From positions 1-64,000 of the forward strand of contig NZ_JALJRB010000018.1 in NCBI RefSeq assembly GCF_022968795.1: a stretch of DNA of 64,000 nucleotides. The letters run 5' to 3'. The notes under the pieces are model-generated. The model made no database searches, had not been told where the DNA came from, and worked only from the letters and a program-made list of their open reading frames with translations. Both the position numbers and the translations under genes were made by a program. Of the stretch, positions 50,582 through 58,269 are shown one piece after another (the stretch's first letter is position 1; every line of letters begins with the position of its first letter). The stretch comes from Desulfatitalea alkaliphila. GTDB taxonomy: Bacteria; Desulfobacterota; Desulfobacteria; Desulfobacterales; Desulfosarcinaceae.

Positions 50582-52141
50582 TTATATGACCGCTTCGATC
50601 AAGTGGGGACCCGGTTCGGCCAACGCCTTGTTGAACTGGGTGATGAAGGCCGCGGTGGTTTCGACCCGCACGGCCGGCACCCCCATGCCTTGGGACAGTT
50701 GGACCCAATCCGGCTCGGGCCGCCCCAGGCGCATCAAATCGGTGGTGCGGGCGCCGGGCGTCTTGAACCCCAGGCGCCACAGCTCCACTTCGAGAATCTG
50801 GTACTTGCGATTGGAGAAGATGACGGTGGTGATGTTGAGCTGTTCGCGGGCCTGGGTCCAGAGGGCTTGCAAGGTGTACATGGCGCCGCCGTCGCCCTGC
50901 AAACAGATCACCGGGCGGTCGGGGCAGGCCAGGGCCGCGCCGGTGGCCAGGGGGATACCCTGGCCGATGGATCCGCCGGTGAGACAGAGCCAGTCGTGGG
51001 GTGGGGTACCGCCCGTGGCGCGGTAGGCGAACTCGCCGGAGGTACCCGATTCGTCGGAGACGATGGCGCCCTCGGGCAGCAGGGCGCCGATGGCCACCCC
51101 GATGGTTTCGGCGCTCAGGGGGCCTTCGGGAAGTTCGGGGCGTGAAAGGGGCGGCGCCTCGGCGGGTGTGGCGCCGCCGGCGCCCAGTGCATCGGCCAGG
51201 GCCGCCAGGGATGCCGTGCCGTCCTCCTCGGGGGCTGCCAACGCAGCCACCCGGCAACCGGGCGGCAGCAGGTCCGTCGAACGGTCCGGATAGGCGAAAA
51301 AGGCGGTGGGCGCCGGTACCCCCACCAGGATCAATTGGCCGAATCCGGCCAAGCGCTTTTGCACCCGTTCGGGAAAGTAGGGCAGGCGCCGCACCATGGG
51401 GATGCCCGCGCCCCGTTGGAAGCGGGCGTCGAAAGTGGGTGCCAGCAGGGTCGCCCCGGTGCGTGCGGCGATGCGCGCCGCATGCCGCAGACCCTCTTGC
51501 TGAAGCGCCTTGCCGCCGATCATCAGGGCCGTGGGCACATCGGCGCGCAGCATCCCTGCCGCGGTCGCCACGGTGCTGTCCGAGGCGGGCGGAATTTCAG
51601 GTGGTTGCCAGTCAACGGCCGGCGCTTCGGCGTTGCCCCAGGCGCAGTCGGTGGGAATGATCAAAGTGGCCACCTGCCCCGGCGGGCTCAGGGCGGCCCT
51701 TACGGCCGCCAGGCATTCGGCGGGCAGGCCGGCGGCATCGGTCGCTTCACTGACCCAGGCGGAGACCGGTCGGGCCAGGGTGGCGATATCCGAGGCCAGG
51801 GGCGGATCGTTGCGTCGATGGGCGGCCGGGTGGTCCCCCACCAGATTGACCACGGGCGAACGGGCCCGCCGGGCGTTGTGCAGGTTGGCCATGGCGTTGG
51901 CCAGCCCCGGCCCCAGATGAAGCAAGGTGGCGGCGGGTCGGCCGGTCATGCGGGCGAAGCCGTCCGCCGCGCCGGAACAGACGCCTTCGAACAGGCAGAG
52001 CACGCCTTTGATCCGGGTCTCTGTTTCCAGGGCGGCCACCAAGTGAATTTCGGTGGTGCCGGGGTTGGTGAAGCAGACGCTGATCCCGGTATCGGCCAGC
52101 ACTTTCATCAGGCTTTCGGCAGCGCTTACGGTTTTCGGCAT
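50582..52141 (-). CDS. ThDP-dependent enzyme, acetolactate synthase/benzoylformate decarboxylase-like
   Basis: A 519-residue ThDP enzyme. The N-terminal Pyr domain includes CFTNPGTTEIHLVAALE and FEGVCSGAADGFARM with the conserved catalytic Glu. A divergent central domain follows (about 190-330). The C-terminal PP domain has GGSIGQGIPLATGAALACPD and GDGGAMYTLQALWTQ with the Mg2+/ThDP site. The reaction may be decarboxylation, carboligation or cleavage of a 2-keto acid. It begins 2 bp after the OYE-type gene ends, so the two are coupled. AAAGGGTGACC precedes the ATG at 52141. Confidence 0.87.
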   Translation of the reverse strand: MPKTVSAAESLMKVLADTGISVCFTNPGTTEIHLVAALETETRIKGVLCLFEGVCSGAADGFARMTGRPAATLLHLGPGLANAMANLHNARRARSPVVNLVGDHPAAHRRNDPPLASDIATLARPVSAWVSEATDAAGLPAECLAAVRAALSPPGQVATLIIPTDCAWGNAEAPAVDWQPPEIPPASDSTVATAAGMLRADVPTALMIGGKALQQEGLRHAARIAARTGATLLAPTFDARFQRGAGIPMVRRLPYFPERVQKRLAGFGQLILVGVPAPTAFFAYPDRSTDLLPPGCRVAALAAPEEDGTASLAALADALGAGGATPAEAPPLSRPELPEGPLSAETIGVAIGALLPEGAIVSDESGTSGEFAYRATGGTPPHDWLCLTGGSIGQGIPLATGAALACPDRPVICLQGDGGAMYTLQALWTQAREQLNITTVIFSNRKYQILEVELWRLGFKTPGARTTDLMRLGRPEPDWVQLSQGMGVPAVRVETTAAFITQFNKALAEPGPHLIEAVI

Positions 52142-52143
52142 GG

Positions 52144-53277
52144 TCACCCTTTCTTTGCGGATTTTTTCTCGCCGCGGGCTTTTTCCATTCTTTCCAGCAC
52201 GCAATGAACCCCTTCGCCGGACCGCGCCGCGTCGAAACAGCGGTTGCACGAAACGCAGGTCGCCTTGCGCCGGTCGCCGCCGGCCCAACGCCGTACCAGT
52301 TGCGGTTCGCGGATCAGGGGCCGGCTCATGGCAAAGCCGTCGGCCACCCCGTTGTCCAGCAGTTGTTGCGCCGATTGCGGGGAGCGGATGCCCCCCACCA
52401 GCAAAATCGGAATAGTAAGTGTTTGTTTGAATTGCTGAGCGGCAGTGCGAAAATAGGCCTCTCTGTCCGAACGGTTGATACGGGTGCGCGAGGGGCTCAG
52501 CCCTTTGGACACCACGGTGCCGCCGCTGACCTCGATGGCGTCGATACCGTTGTCCTGCAGCCATCGGCCGACGCGCAGGGCGCTTGCCGGTTGCAGCCCG
52601 CCGTCCAGAAAATCGGCGCAGTTGAGTTTGACCAGCAGCGGGTAGTCCCGGCCGAGGGTCGCGCGCAACCCATCGACCACTTCCAGCAGCATGCGGGCCC
52701 GCTTCACCAGGGATCCCCCGTAGGTATCGGTGCGTTTGTTGAACAGCGGCGAAAGGGATTGGGAGAGCAGATAGCCGTGGGCGGCATGGATCTGCACGCC
52801 GTCGAAGCCGGCCTCCCGGGCACGCCGACCGGCGTCCACAAAGGCCGTCACCAACTGTTGAATATCGGCCGGCGTCATTTTGCGACGCGGCCCCTTGCCG
52901 AACTTGCGCACGGCGGTCAGGGCCGGGGGCGGTTGGCCGATCAAGTCGGCCTTGGCAAAAAAACCGGCATGGGCGATTTGAGCCACAATGCGGCCGCCCG
53001 CTGCGTGGACCGCCCGGGTCATTTCCCGCAGACCCGCGATCTGCTCATCCCGGTGGATCCCCAGCTGGCAGACGCCCGCCTGGCCGTCGGGCCGCACATA
53101 GGCATGGCTGCTGATGATCAATCCCACCTGTCCTTCAGCCAAGGCTTGCATCATGCGGGTCAGGCGCGGCGTACAGTCGCCGTCCGGAGCGGCCATACCC
53201 TCGTAGGTGGCGGATCGGACGAAGCGATTGGGCAGTTGCAAGCCGTTGATGGTGATAGGGTCGAAAAGAGATGGCAT
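52144..53277 (-). CDS. Old-yellow-enzyme-family NADH:flavin oxidoreductase
   Basis: A 377-residue FMN protein with the OYE TIM barrel: FDPITINGLQLPNRFVRSA, IAQIAHAG, GFDGVQIHAAHGYLLSQSLSPLFNKRTDTYGGSL split over about 155-190 (HAAHGYL with active-site His), and ILLVGGIRSPQSAQQLL. The C-terminus ends CVSCNRCFDAARSGEGVHC, a cysteine cluster resembling that of Fe-S-containing 2-enoate reductases, though the further flavodoxin/NADH domains of those enzymes are absent. It would reduce an activated C=C bond. First gene of the four-gene unit. The ATG at 53277 begins at the family start; ribosome site weak. Confidence 0.87.
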   Translation of the reverse strand: MPSLFDPITINGLQLPNRFVRSATYEGMAAPDGDCTPRLTRMMQALAEGQVGLIISSHAYVRPDGQAGVCQLGIHRDEQIAGLREMTRAVHAAGGRIVAQIAHAGFFAKADLIGQPPPALTAVRKFGKGPRRKMTPADIQQLVTAFVDAGRRAREAGFDGVQIHAAHGYLLSQSLSPLFNKRTDTYGGSLVKRARMLLEVVDGLRATLGRDYPLLVKLNCADFLDGGLQPASALRVGRWLQDNGIDAIEVSGGTVVSKGLSPSRTRINRSDREAYFRTAAQQFKQTLTIPILLVGGIRSPQSAQQLLDNGVADGFAMSRPLIREPQLVRRWAGGDRRKATCVSCNRCFDAARSGEGVHCVLERMEKARGEKKSAKKG

Positions 53278-53410
53278 GGCGCGGCGATCCTTTGCAGTGG
53301 GCGTTTGGTCCAGCGTCGACCGGCTCAAGTGAAAAAACTACTATACGCGCCGACAATTGGCAACTTACAATTTTCTGTGCGTTCGATATGGTTTAGGTTT
53401 GTTTGATAAT

Positions 53411-53460
53411 ATAGAATTCTTTCAACTTAAAACTTTAAACTTAAAACTTAAAACTGGCCC
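53411..53460 (+). repeat. Intergenic repeat element, copy 2 (partial)
   Basis: ATAGAATTCTTTCAACTTAA followed by AACTTTAAACTTAAAACTT units and ending AACTGGCCC. It matches the 3' part of copy 1 nearly base for base, including the GGCCC that follows, but lacks the GATCCCGAT-rich 5' part. It ends directly before the promoter of the enoyl-CoA hydratase gene. Confidence 0.65.
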
Positions 53461-53465
53461 ACTAA

Positions 53466-53494
53466 TTGACACCTTTATCGGATTGGGGAATGAT
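53466..53494 (+). promoter_or_regulatory. Sigma-70-type promoter of the enoyl-CoA hydratase gene
   Basis: TTGACA (53466-53471), a 17-bp spacer and AATGAT (53489-53494), 46 bp before the ATG at 53540. Confidence 0.6.
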
Positions 53495-53539
53495 GGGCGG
53501 CGATAGCCTATCCGACAACCACACGAGGAGAAACGAATC

Positions 53540-54340
53540 ATGTCTGAACTGGTGAAGATCACAATCGAGAATCATGTCGCCGACGTGCGCCTCAATCGCC
53601 CTGACAAGTACAACGCCCTCAACCCGGCCATGTTCCAGGCCATCATCGAGGCGGGCCAAGCATTGGCGCAGGATACCCGTGTGCGGGCCGTGGTGCTCTC
53701 CGGCGAGGGGCGTGGCTTTTGCGCCGGTCTCGATTTCCAAGGGTTCGTCGAGATGGGGCAGTCGGGCGGGCTCAGCCTTATGGACAACCAGCCGGGTCAG
53801 ATTGCCAACAATGCGCAGTTGCCCGGCATGGTCTGGAAGCAGGTGCCGGTACCGGTGATTGCAGCACTCCACGGGGTGGCCTTCGGCGGCGGATTGCAGA
53901 TCGCCTTGGGTGCCGACATCCGGTTGGCGGCGCCCGACACCCGGCTTTCGGTGATGGAGATCAAGTGGGGCATCATCCCGGACATGTCGGCCACCCAGAC
54001 ACTGCGTGATCTGGTACGCCTCGACGTGGCCAAGGAGTTGACCTTTTCGGGGCGCATCGTCGAGGCCGTGGAGGCCGCCCAGCTGGGACTGATCACCCGC
54101 ATCAGCGATGATCCGCTGGCCGAGGCACACCAAATGGCCGAACTGTACGCCGCCAAGAATCCCAATGCCATCGCCGCGGCCAAGCGCCTTTTCGAGACCG
54201 CCTGGCATGCCGATGCCGCCGAGGGCTTGCAGTTGGAAGCGTCGCTGCAACGCTCCTTGATGGGCACAGCCAACCAGATCGAAGCGGCTACGGCCAATTT
54301 CGAAAAGCGCGCGCCGCGGTTCGCCGATCGGGAGGGATGA
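53540..54340 (+). CDS. Enoyl-CoA hydratase/isomerase family protein
   Basis: A 266-residue crotonase-fold enzyme: RLNRPDKYNALNP near the start, the oxyanion-hole segments GFCAGLDF and HGVAFGGGLQIALGAD, and MEIKWGIIPDMSATQTL in place of the usual hydratase stretch. At the second catalytic position the classical Glu appears replaced by Asp (IPDM), as in several isomerase or dienoyl-CoA isomerase types, so isomerase activity is possible. GAGGAGAAACG precedes the ATG. It lies beside, but divergent from, the operon containing hydroxyacyl-CoA dehydrogenase. Confidence 0.87.
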   Translation: MSELVKITIENHVADVRLNRPDKYNALNPAMFQAIIEAGQALAQDTRVRAVVLSGEGRGFCAGLDFQGFVEMGQSGGLSLMDNQPGQIANNAQLPGMVWKQVPVPVIAALHGVAFGGGLQIALGADIRLAAPDTRLSVMEIKWGIIPDMSATQTLRDLVRLDVAKELTFSGRIVEAVEAAQLGLITRISDDPLAEAHQMAELYAAKNPNAIAAAKRLFETAWHADAAEGLQLEASLQRSLMGTANQIEAATANFEKRAPRFADREG

Positions 54341-54361
54341 TGGCGCGATGGGTGTTCGGGG

Positions 54362-55762
54362 TCAGCCGGCGGTGTACATTTCGGTGGCCATGATCATGTT
54401 CAGAACGCGGTGATAGGTGCGGATGCGGTCCACGTACTGCACCGCTTCGGTGCCGCGGGCGTAGCCGTGGGGCAGCTTCTGGTAATAGAGCCGTTGCTGC
54501 AGCAGCGGTAATACATCCCGCAGGCTGCGCCAGGTGTAGTCCGGCTTGCCGATCTCACGGGCCAGGCGGCGGGCGTCGCGCAGGTGGCCGAGGCCGATGT
54601 TGTAGGCCGCCAGGGCCATCAGGGTGCGGTCCGGCTCGGCCACCTCATCTCCGATCTGGTCGCGCAGAAGGGCCAGGTAGCGGGTGCCGGCGAAAATGCC
54701 CTCCTCCACATCCAGGCGGTTGCGCAAGCCCAGGGTCTTGGCCGTGTCCAGGGTCAGCATCATGATGCCGCGCACACCGGTGAAGCTCACGGCATCGGGG
54801 TTCCAGTGGGACTCCTGGTAGGAGAGGGCCGCCACCAGTTGCCAGTCCAATCCGTACTCCTCGGCGGCGGCCTGGAAATGGTCCTGGTAACGGGGCAACC
54901 GTTCATGGATGCGCCGCCGGTAGCGGGCCAGGTCCACGTAATCGAAATCTTCCAGGTGGCTATAGTAATGGGTCATCAGGCCGGCCAACAATTCCTTGGT
55001 GTCGGCCTGTGCAAACCACTGCCGCAGGGCATGCAACAGGTAGCGATCACCGGGTTTGACGGCCCAGCGCAGTTTGCGGGGTTCGCTCAGTTCCAATTGC
55101 ACCACCAACTCGGGGTAAAAGCGGCGGTTCATTTTCAAGATGTTGGACTGCACCACGGCCAGGGGCAGGTCCCGGTTCCAGATCATGTGGAGCAACTCTT
55201 CGCTGCTGCGGTCGGGAAAGGTTTCCCAGTTCAGCTCCGGAAGATCCGCGCGCAGGGCGCCGAGCCGTTCGATGGCGGCACTGTCCCCGGCCACGCCGAT
55301 GGAGGTCTGCACCAGATCACCGGTTTCGGAGATGCTGGGCCCGCCGCGACGGCCGACGACCTGCTTTTGGACCTCCAGGTAGCCCGGACCCAGGGCCAGC
55401 ATACGGGCCGCCGCTTGACCGAACAATTTGCCGGCGGCGATGATGTCGGCATCGCCCCGCAACAGAGTGGCCACCATTTCGGCTTCGTCCTCGATGACCA
55501 CCATGCGCAGGGCTACGCCTATGCTTGTGGCGAAGGCGTCGGCCAGTTCATATTCGAAACCCGAAAAACCGTGGGCCGTCTCGAAGTAACAAGCGGCATT
55601 GTTGCGGGTGATGACGACCAGCTCGCCCCTGTCCCGGATGGCTTCCAGGTCGTTGCGCACCAGCGGATTGCCGCAGGCGGCCAAGACCCATATCAGCACC
55701 AGGGCCGGTATCCGGCGCCAAGAACGATGGGCGGTAAATTTGAGGCGGCATGGTCGGATCAT
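54362..55762 (-). CDS. mltF: Membrane-bound lytic murein transglycosylase F
   Basis: A 466-residue MltF-type lipoprotein. After a lipobox (VLAAC) comes a periplasmic solute-binding-like domain (about 35-260; RDRGELVVITRNNAACYFE and GFEYELADAFA), then a lysozyme-like lytic transglycosylase domain (about 285-440) with catalytic Glu in SYQESHWNPDA and GIMMLTLDTAK, and AAYNIGLGHLRDA. It cleaves peptidoglycan to 1,6-anhydromuropeptides. Start at 55762 is chosen because the N-terminal charged signal begins there; a TTG at 55804 is a weaker option. Confidence 0.9.
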   Translation of the reverse strand: MIRPCRLKFTAHRSWRRIPALVLIWVLAACGNPLVRNDLEAIRDRGELVVITRNNAACYFETAHGFSGFEYELADAFATSIGVALRMVVIEDEAEMVATLLRGDADIIAAGKLFGQAAARMLALGPGYLEVQKQVVGRRGGPSISETGDLVQTSIGVAGDSAAIERLGALRADLPELNWETFPDRSSEELLHMIWNRDLPLAVVQSNILKMNRRFYPELVVQLELSEPRKLRWAVKPGDRYLLHALRQWFAQADTKELLAGLMTHYYSHLEDFDYVDLARYRRRIHERLPRYQDHFQAAAEEYGLDWQLVAALSYQESHWNPDAVSFTGVRGIMMLTLDTAKTLGLRNRLDVEEGIFAGTRYLALLRDQIGDEVAEPDRTLMALAAYNIGLGHLRDARRLAREIGKPDYTWRSLRDVLPLLQQRLYYQKLPHGYARGTEAVQYVDRIRTYHRVLNMIMATEMYTAG

Positions 55763-55822
55763 GGTCGATTCGAATTCCGGATATTGCCAAATCAAAACGA
55801 ACAATTAAACGTCATGGCGTGC

Positions 55823-55865
55823 CTGTTTCGGCACCCTTGCCCGCGGCCGGGGTGCCGAAACAGGT
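55823..55865. other. Perfect 15-bp hairpin between MltF and the LysM/TPR gene
   Basis: CCTGTTTCGGCACCC pairs with GGGTGCCGAAACAGG around a 13-base loop. No T-run follows on either side. It lies in the 162-bp gap between co-directional genes and may be a terminator, attenuator or RNA-processing site. Confidence 0.6.
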
Positions 55866-55924
55866 AAATCTATCTTCGGCCGGGGTGACGTTGCAAGCAA
55901 AAAATAGGCACCCTCCCGCGGCTT

Positions 55925-57250
55925 CTATTGTTCCTGGCCGAGACGCTGCCATTTTTCCAGGAGTCTCTTGGCGTTGTCGATGTCCTGGCGGGCCTTGGGG
56001 TGTTGGGGGTTGAGGGTCAGGCATTTTTTCCAGGCGGCGATGGCCATCTCCAGCTCTTCTTGCAGGAAGTGCATCACCCCTTCACGATAGTGGGTTTCGG
56101 CCCTTGCATTGCGGCGCGCTTGGGCCTGGTTGAGCAGTTGGGCGGTGTCCTGGTAGTTTTTGTCCAGCATGCGCAACGCTTCGATGGCCCCGATCTCGTC
56201 GCCCAGTTCCAGATGTCGACGGCCAAGGCCGTAGTGGGCCGCCTCGAATATCCCCCTTGCCGCCCGGTGGTTCGGTGCTTCATCGAGAATGCCGCGGCTG
56301 ATGGCGATGGCTTCGGCGAATTCGCCCCGGTCCAGATGGCGCTGAGCGCTGTGCAATTGCTGTTCGGTGGTTTCCCGGGACATAAGGCGCCGGACTTCGG
56401 CGATGGTACGATTGCGCCGGCTGTGGTCGGCGCTGACCTGCTGCAAGCGGGTCAGGGCCGCCGTGTATTTTTTTTGCGCGATCAAACTTCGGGCGATGGC
56501 CAAGTGGGCCGTGTCGGCCATGCGTTGGGCCTGGACGTTGCCGGGGCTCTGTTCGTTGATGCGGTCGGTGATGGCAATCGCTTCATGATAGCGGTTTTGC
56601 TGCAAGGCACGCCGGGCTTGATCCAAGAGGGTGAGCAGGTCCCGGCGGGGCAGCAGTTGCTGCGTCTCCAGCCGGGGCAGCACCAGCAGGGTGCCGATCA
56701 GCAGGGGGCGGTGGGGGTCCATGTCGTTGAAGTAAGCCAGGACATAAGCCTTGCTGACATCCTTGTAGATGTCGTTGGCGATCTTGGTGAAGGAGTCGCC
56801 CCGTTGCACGCGGTAGGTCGCATGCTCGGCCTTGGGCAGCCGGGTCTTCAGGTAGTAACGGGCATTTTTATAGTCGGGATCCAGGTGAAGTACCGCCAGA
56901 AAGGATTGCAGCGCCAAGGCATGATCGCCCTTTTGAAAGTGCTCCACGCCTTCCTGATAGCGGGTCTTGACGGTGTCGGCGATGCGCTGTTCCAGGTCCG
57001 CCACGGCTTCCGTGGTGGCGGGATCTTGCTCCGTGACCAAATGAGCGGCCACCCGCCAGGTGAACAGGGCCCGGCGCCATTCACCTTCCGATTCCAGGGC
57101 CCGGGCTTTGGCACGGTAGGCTTCCGCCGAGGTGGTCATGGCCGGCCGGGATTGGATTTGCAGCCAGGCCGGCGCCCCGGCGCACCCTTGGGACAGGAGC
57201 AGCAACAAGCCCGCCAGCAGTCCGGCGGTCGGGCGCAGATCGGCCTTCAT
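55925..57250 (-). CDS. Lipoprotein with TPR repeats and a LysM domain
   Basis: A 441-residue predicted lipoprotein (lipobox LSQGC, Cys23). TPR-like helices flank a LysM domain at about 145-192 (YRVQRGDSFTKIANDIYKD to LLIGTLLVLP), which binds peptidoglycan; further TPRs fill 205-435 (for example YHEAIAITDRINEQSPGN and EMAIAAWKKCLTLNPQHP). It probably anchors a protein complex to the cell wall. Its ATG overlaps the stop of the deacetylase-fold gene (ATGA), which indicates coupled translation. Confidence 0.87.
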   Translation of the reverse strand: MKADLRPTAGLLAGLLLLLSQGCAGAPAWLQIQSRPAMTTSAEAYRAKARALESEGEWRRALFTWRVAAHLVTEQDPATTEAVADLEQRIADTVKTRYQEGVEHFQKGDHALALQSFLAVLHLDPDYKNARYYLKTRLPKAEHATYRVQRGDSFTKIANDIYKDVSKAYVLAYFNDMDPHRPLLIGTLLVLPRLETQQLLPRRDLLTLLDQARRALQQNRYHEAIAITDRINEQSPGNVQAQRMADTAHLAIARSLIAQKKYTAALTRLQQVSADHSRRNRTIAEVRRLMSRETTEQQLHSAQRHLDRGEFAEAIAISRGILDEAPNHRAARGIFEAAHYGLGRRHLELGDEIGAIEALRMLDKNYQDTAQLLNQAQARRNARAETHYREGVMHFLQEELEMAIAAWKKCLTLNPQHPKARQDIDNAKRLLEKWQRLGQEQ

Positions 57251-58269
57251 GGCCGCGTCTCCGGTATGGCCTGAAAGGTGGCCGGCGCCGTCAGGAACCG
57301 ATCCGATGTTCCCTGGTGGTCGATGGTGGTGCGGTGCACTTTGAACGGATCTACGAAAAATGGGTTGGGACCGTCCTGCCGGGTAAAGGCGATTCGGTAA
57401 CCGTACTGCTTGAGCAGGGCGATGAGCAGATCGTTGGCGGCGCCGCCGGGGTAAGCGAAGTCGAGGCAGGGGCGTTGCAGGTAATCTTCCAGCATTTGCC
57501 GCGACAAGCGAATTTCGTCCTCCAATTGTTTCAGATAGACATCGGTGGCGGTGTCCGGGGGGATGCGGGTCAGGTCACGGCCGGATAACCCCGATGCACC
57601 GATGCCCCAGCCACTGTCGGCCAATTGCGCCAAAGCGTCCCATTGCAGCCGGTCGTTGTGGCCGATTTGGGCGACAGGCGCGAAAAGGGCGGCGGTGTGG
57701 CCGTGGCGTTCCAGAATCGGGTAGGCCACCTCGTGTACCCAGGTGTGAGCGGTATCGAATGTGATCACCACCGCCTTGGGCGGCAGCGGCTCCCCGCGAT
57801 CGAAAAAGGCGTGCAAGCGATCCAGGGAGACAGTGACATAGCCCTTTTCGCTTAAGACGCGCACCTGTTCTTCGAAGGCCGCGGCGTTAAGGGCGTCCCC
57901 TTGCGCTCCGTCCGTTTGAAGGTCGGGGTAGTGCAAGACCGGGACGATTTGGTATCCGTCGCTGCGCAGACCACCGAAGGCCAAAGGGATCTTGGGAATC
58001 ACCAGCCGCTGACCCGGCACCACCCGATCGATTTGGTGGTAGTCGGCGATCCAGCCGGCCCGGTCGCTGTGGCCCAGATGGGTTTGAGCGAGGCTTGCCA
58101 GGGTGTCTTGGGCGGTGACGGTGACGATGACAAATTCCGCTGTCTGGACGGGGTCGGTAGGGGGGGACACCGGGAGTAAGTGGCCCGTACAACTGGATAG
58201 CGCGAAGGCCCACCAGAAGGACAGCAAGAGACCGCCCGCCCAACGATACAAGTCGCGTTCAGGCCTCAT
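57247..58269 (-). CDS. LysM/polysaccharide-deacetylase-fold lipoprotein lacking metal ligands
   Basis: A 340-residue protein with a lipoprotein signal (ALSSC, Cys27), a LysM domain (about 46-95) and a NodB-type deacetylase fold (about 108-330). The first NodB motif, normally TFDDG, reads TFDTA (170-174), so the metal-binding second Asp is Thr. The second motif, normally H-S/T-x-x-H, reads SGLSG at 226-230, so both metal His are lost. It is therefore probably a catalytically dead, sugar-binding pseudoenzyme. It overlaps the cyclase gene by 11 bp and the TPR gene by 4 bp. Confidence 0.82.
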   Translation of the reverse strand: MRPERDLYRWAGGLLLSFWWAFALSSCTGHLLPVSPPTDPVQTAEFVIVTVTAQDTLASLAQTHLGHSDRAGWIADYHQIDRVVPGQRLVIPKIPLAFGGLRSDGYQIVPVLHYPDLQTDGAQGDALNAAAFEEQVRVLSEKGYVTVSLDRLHAFFDRGEPLPPKAVVITFDTAHTWVHEVAYPILERHGHTAALFAPVAQIGHNDRLQWDALAQLADSGWGIGASGLSGRDLTRIPPDTATDVYLKQLEDEIRLSRQMLEDYLQRPCLDFAYPGGAANDLLIALLKQYGYRIAFTRQDGPNPFFVDPFKVHRTTIDHQGTSDRFLTAPATFQAIPETRP

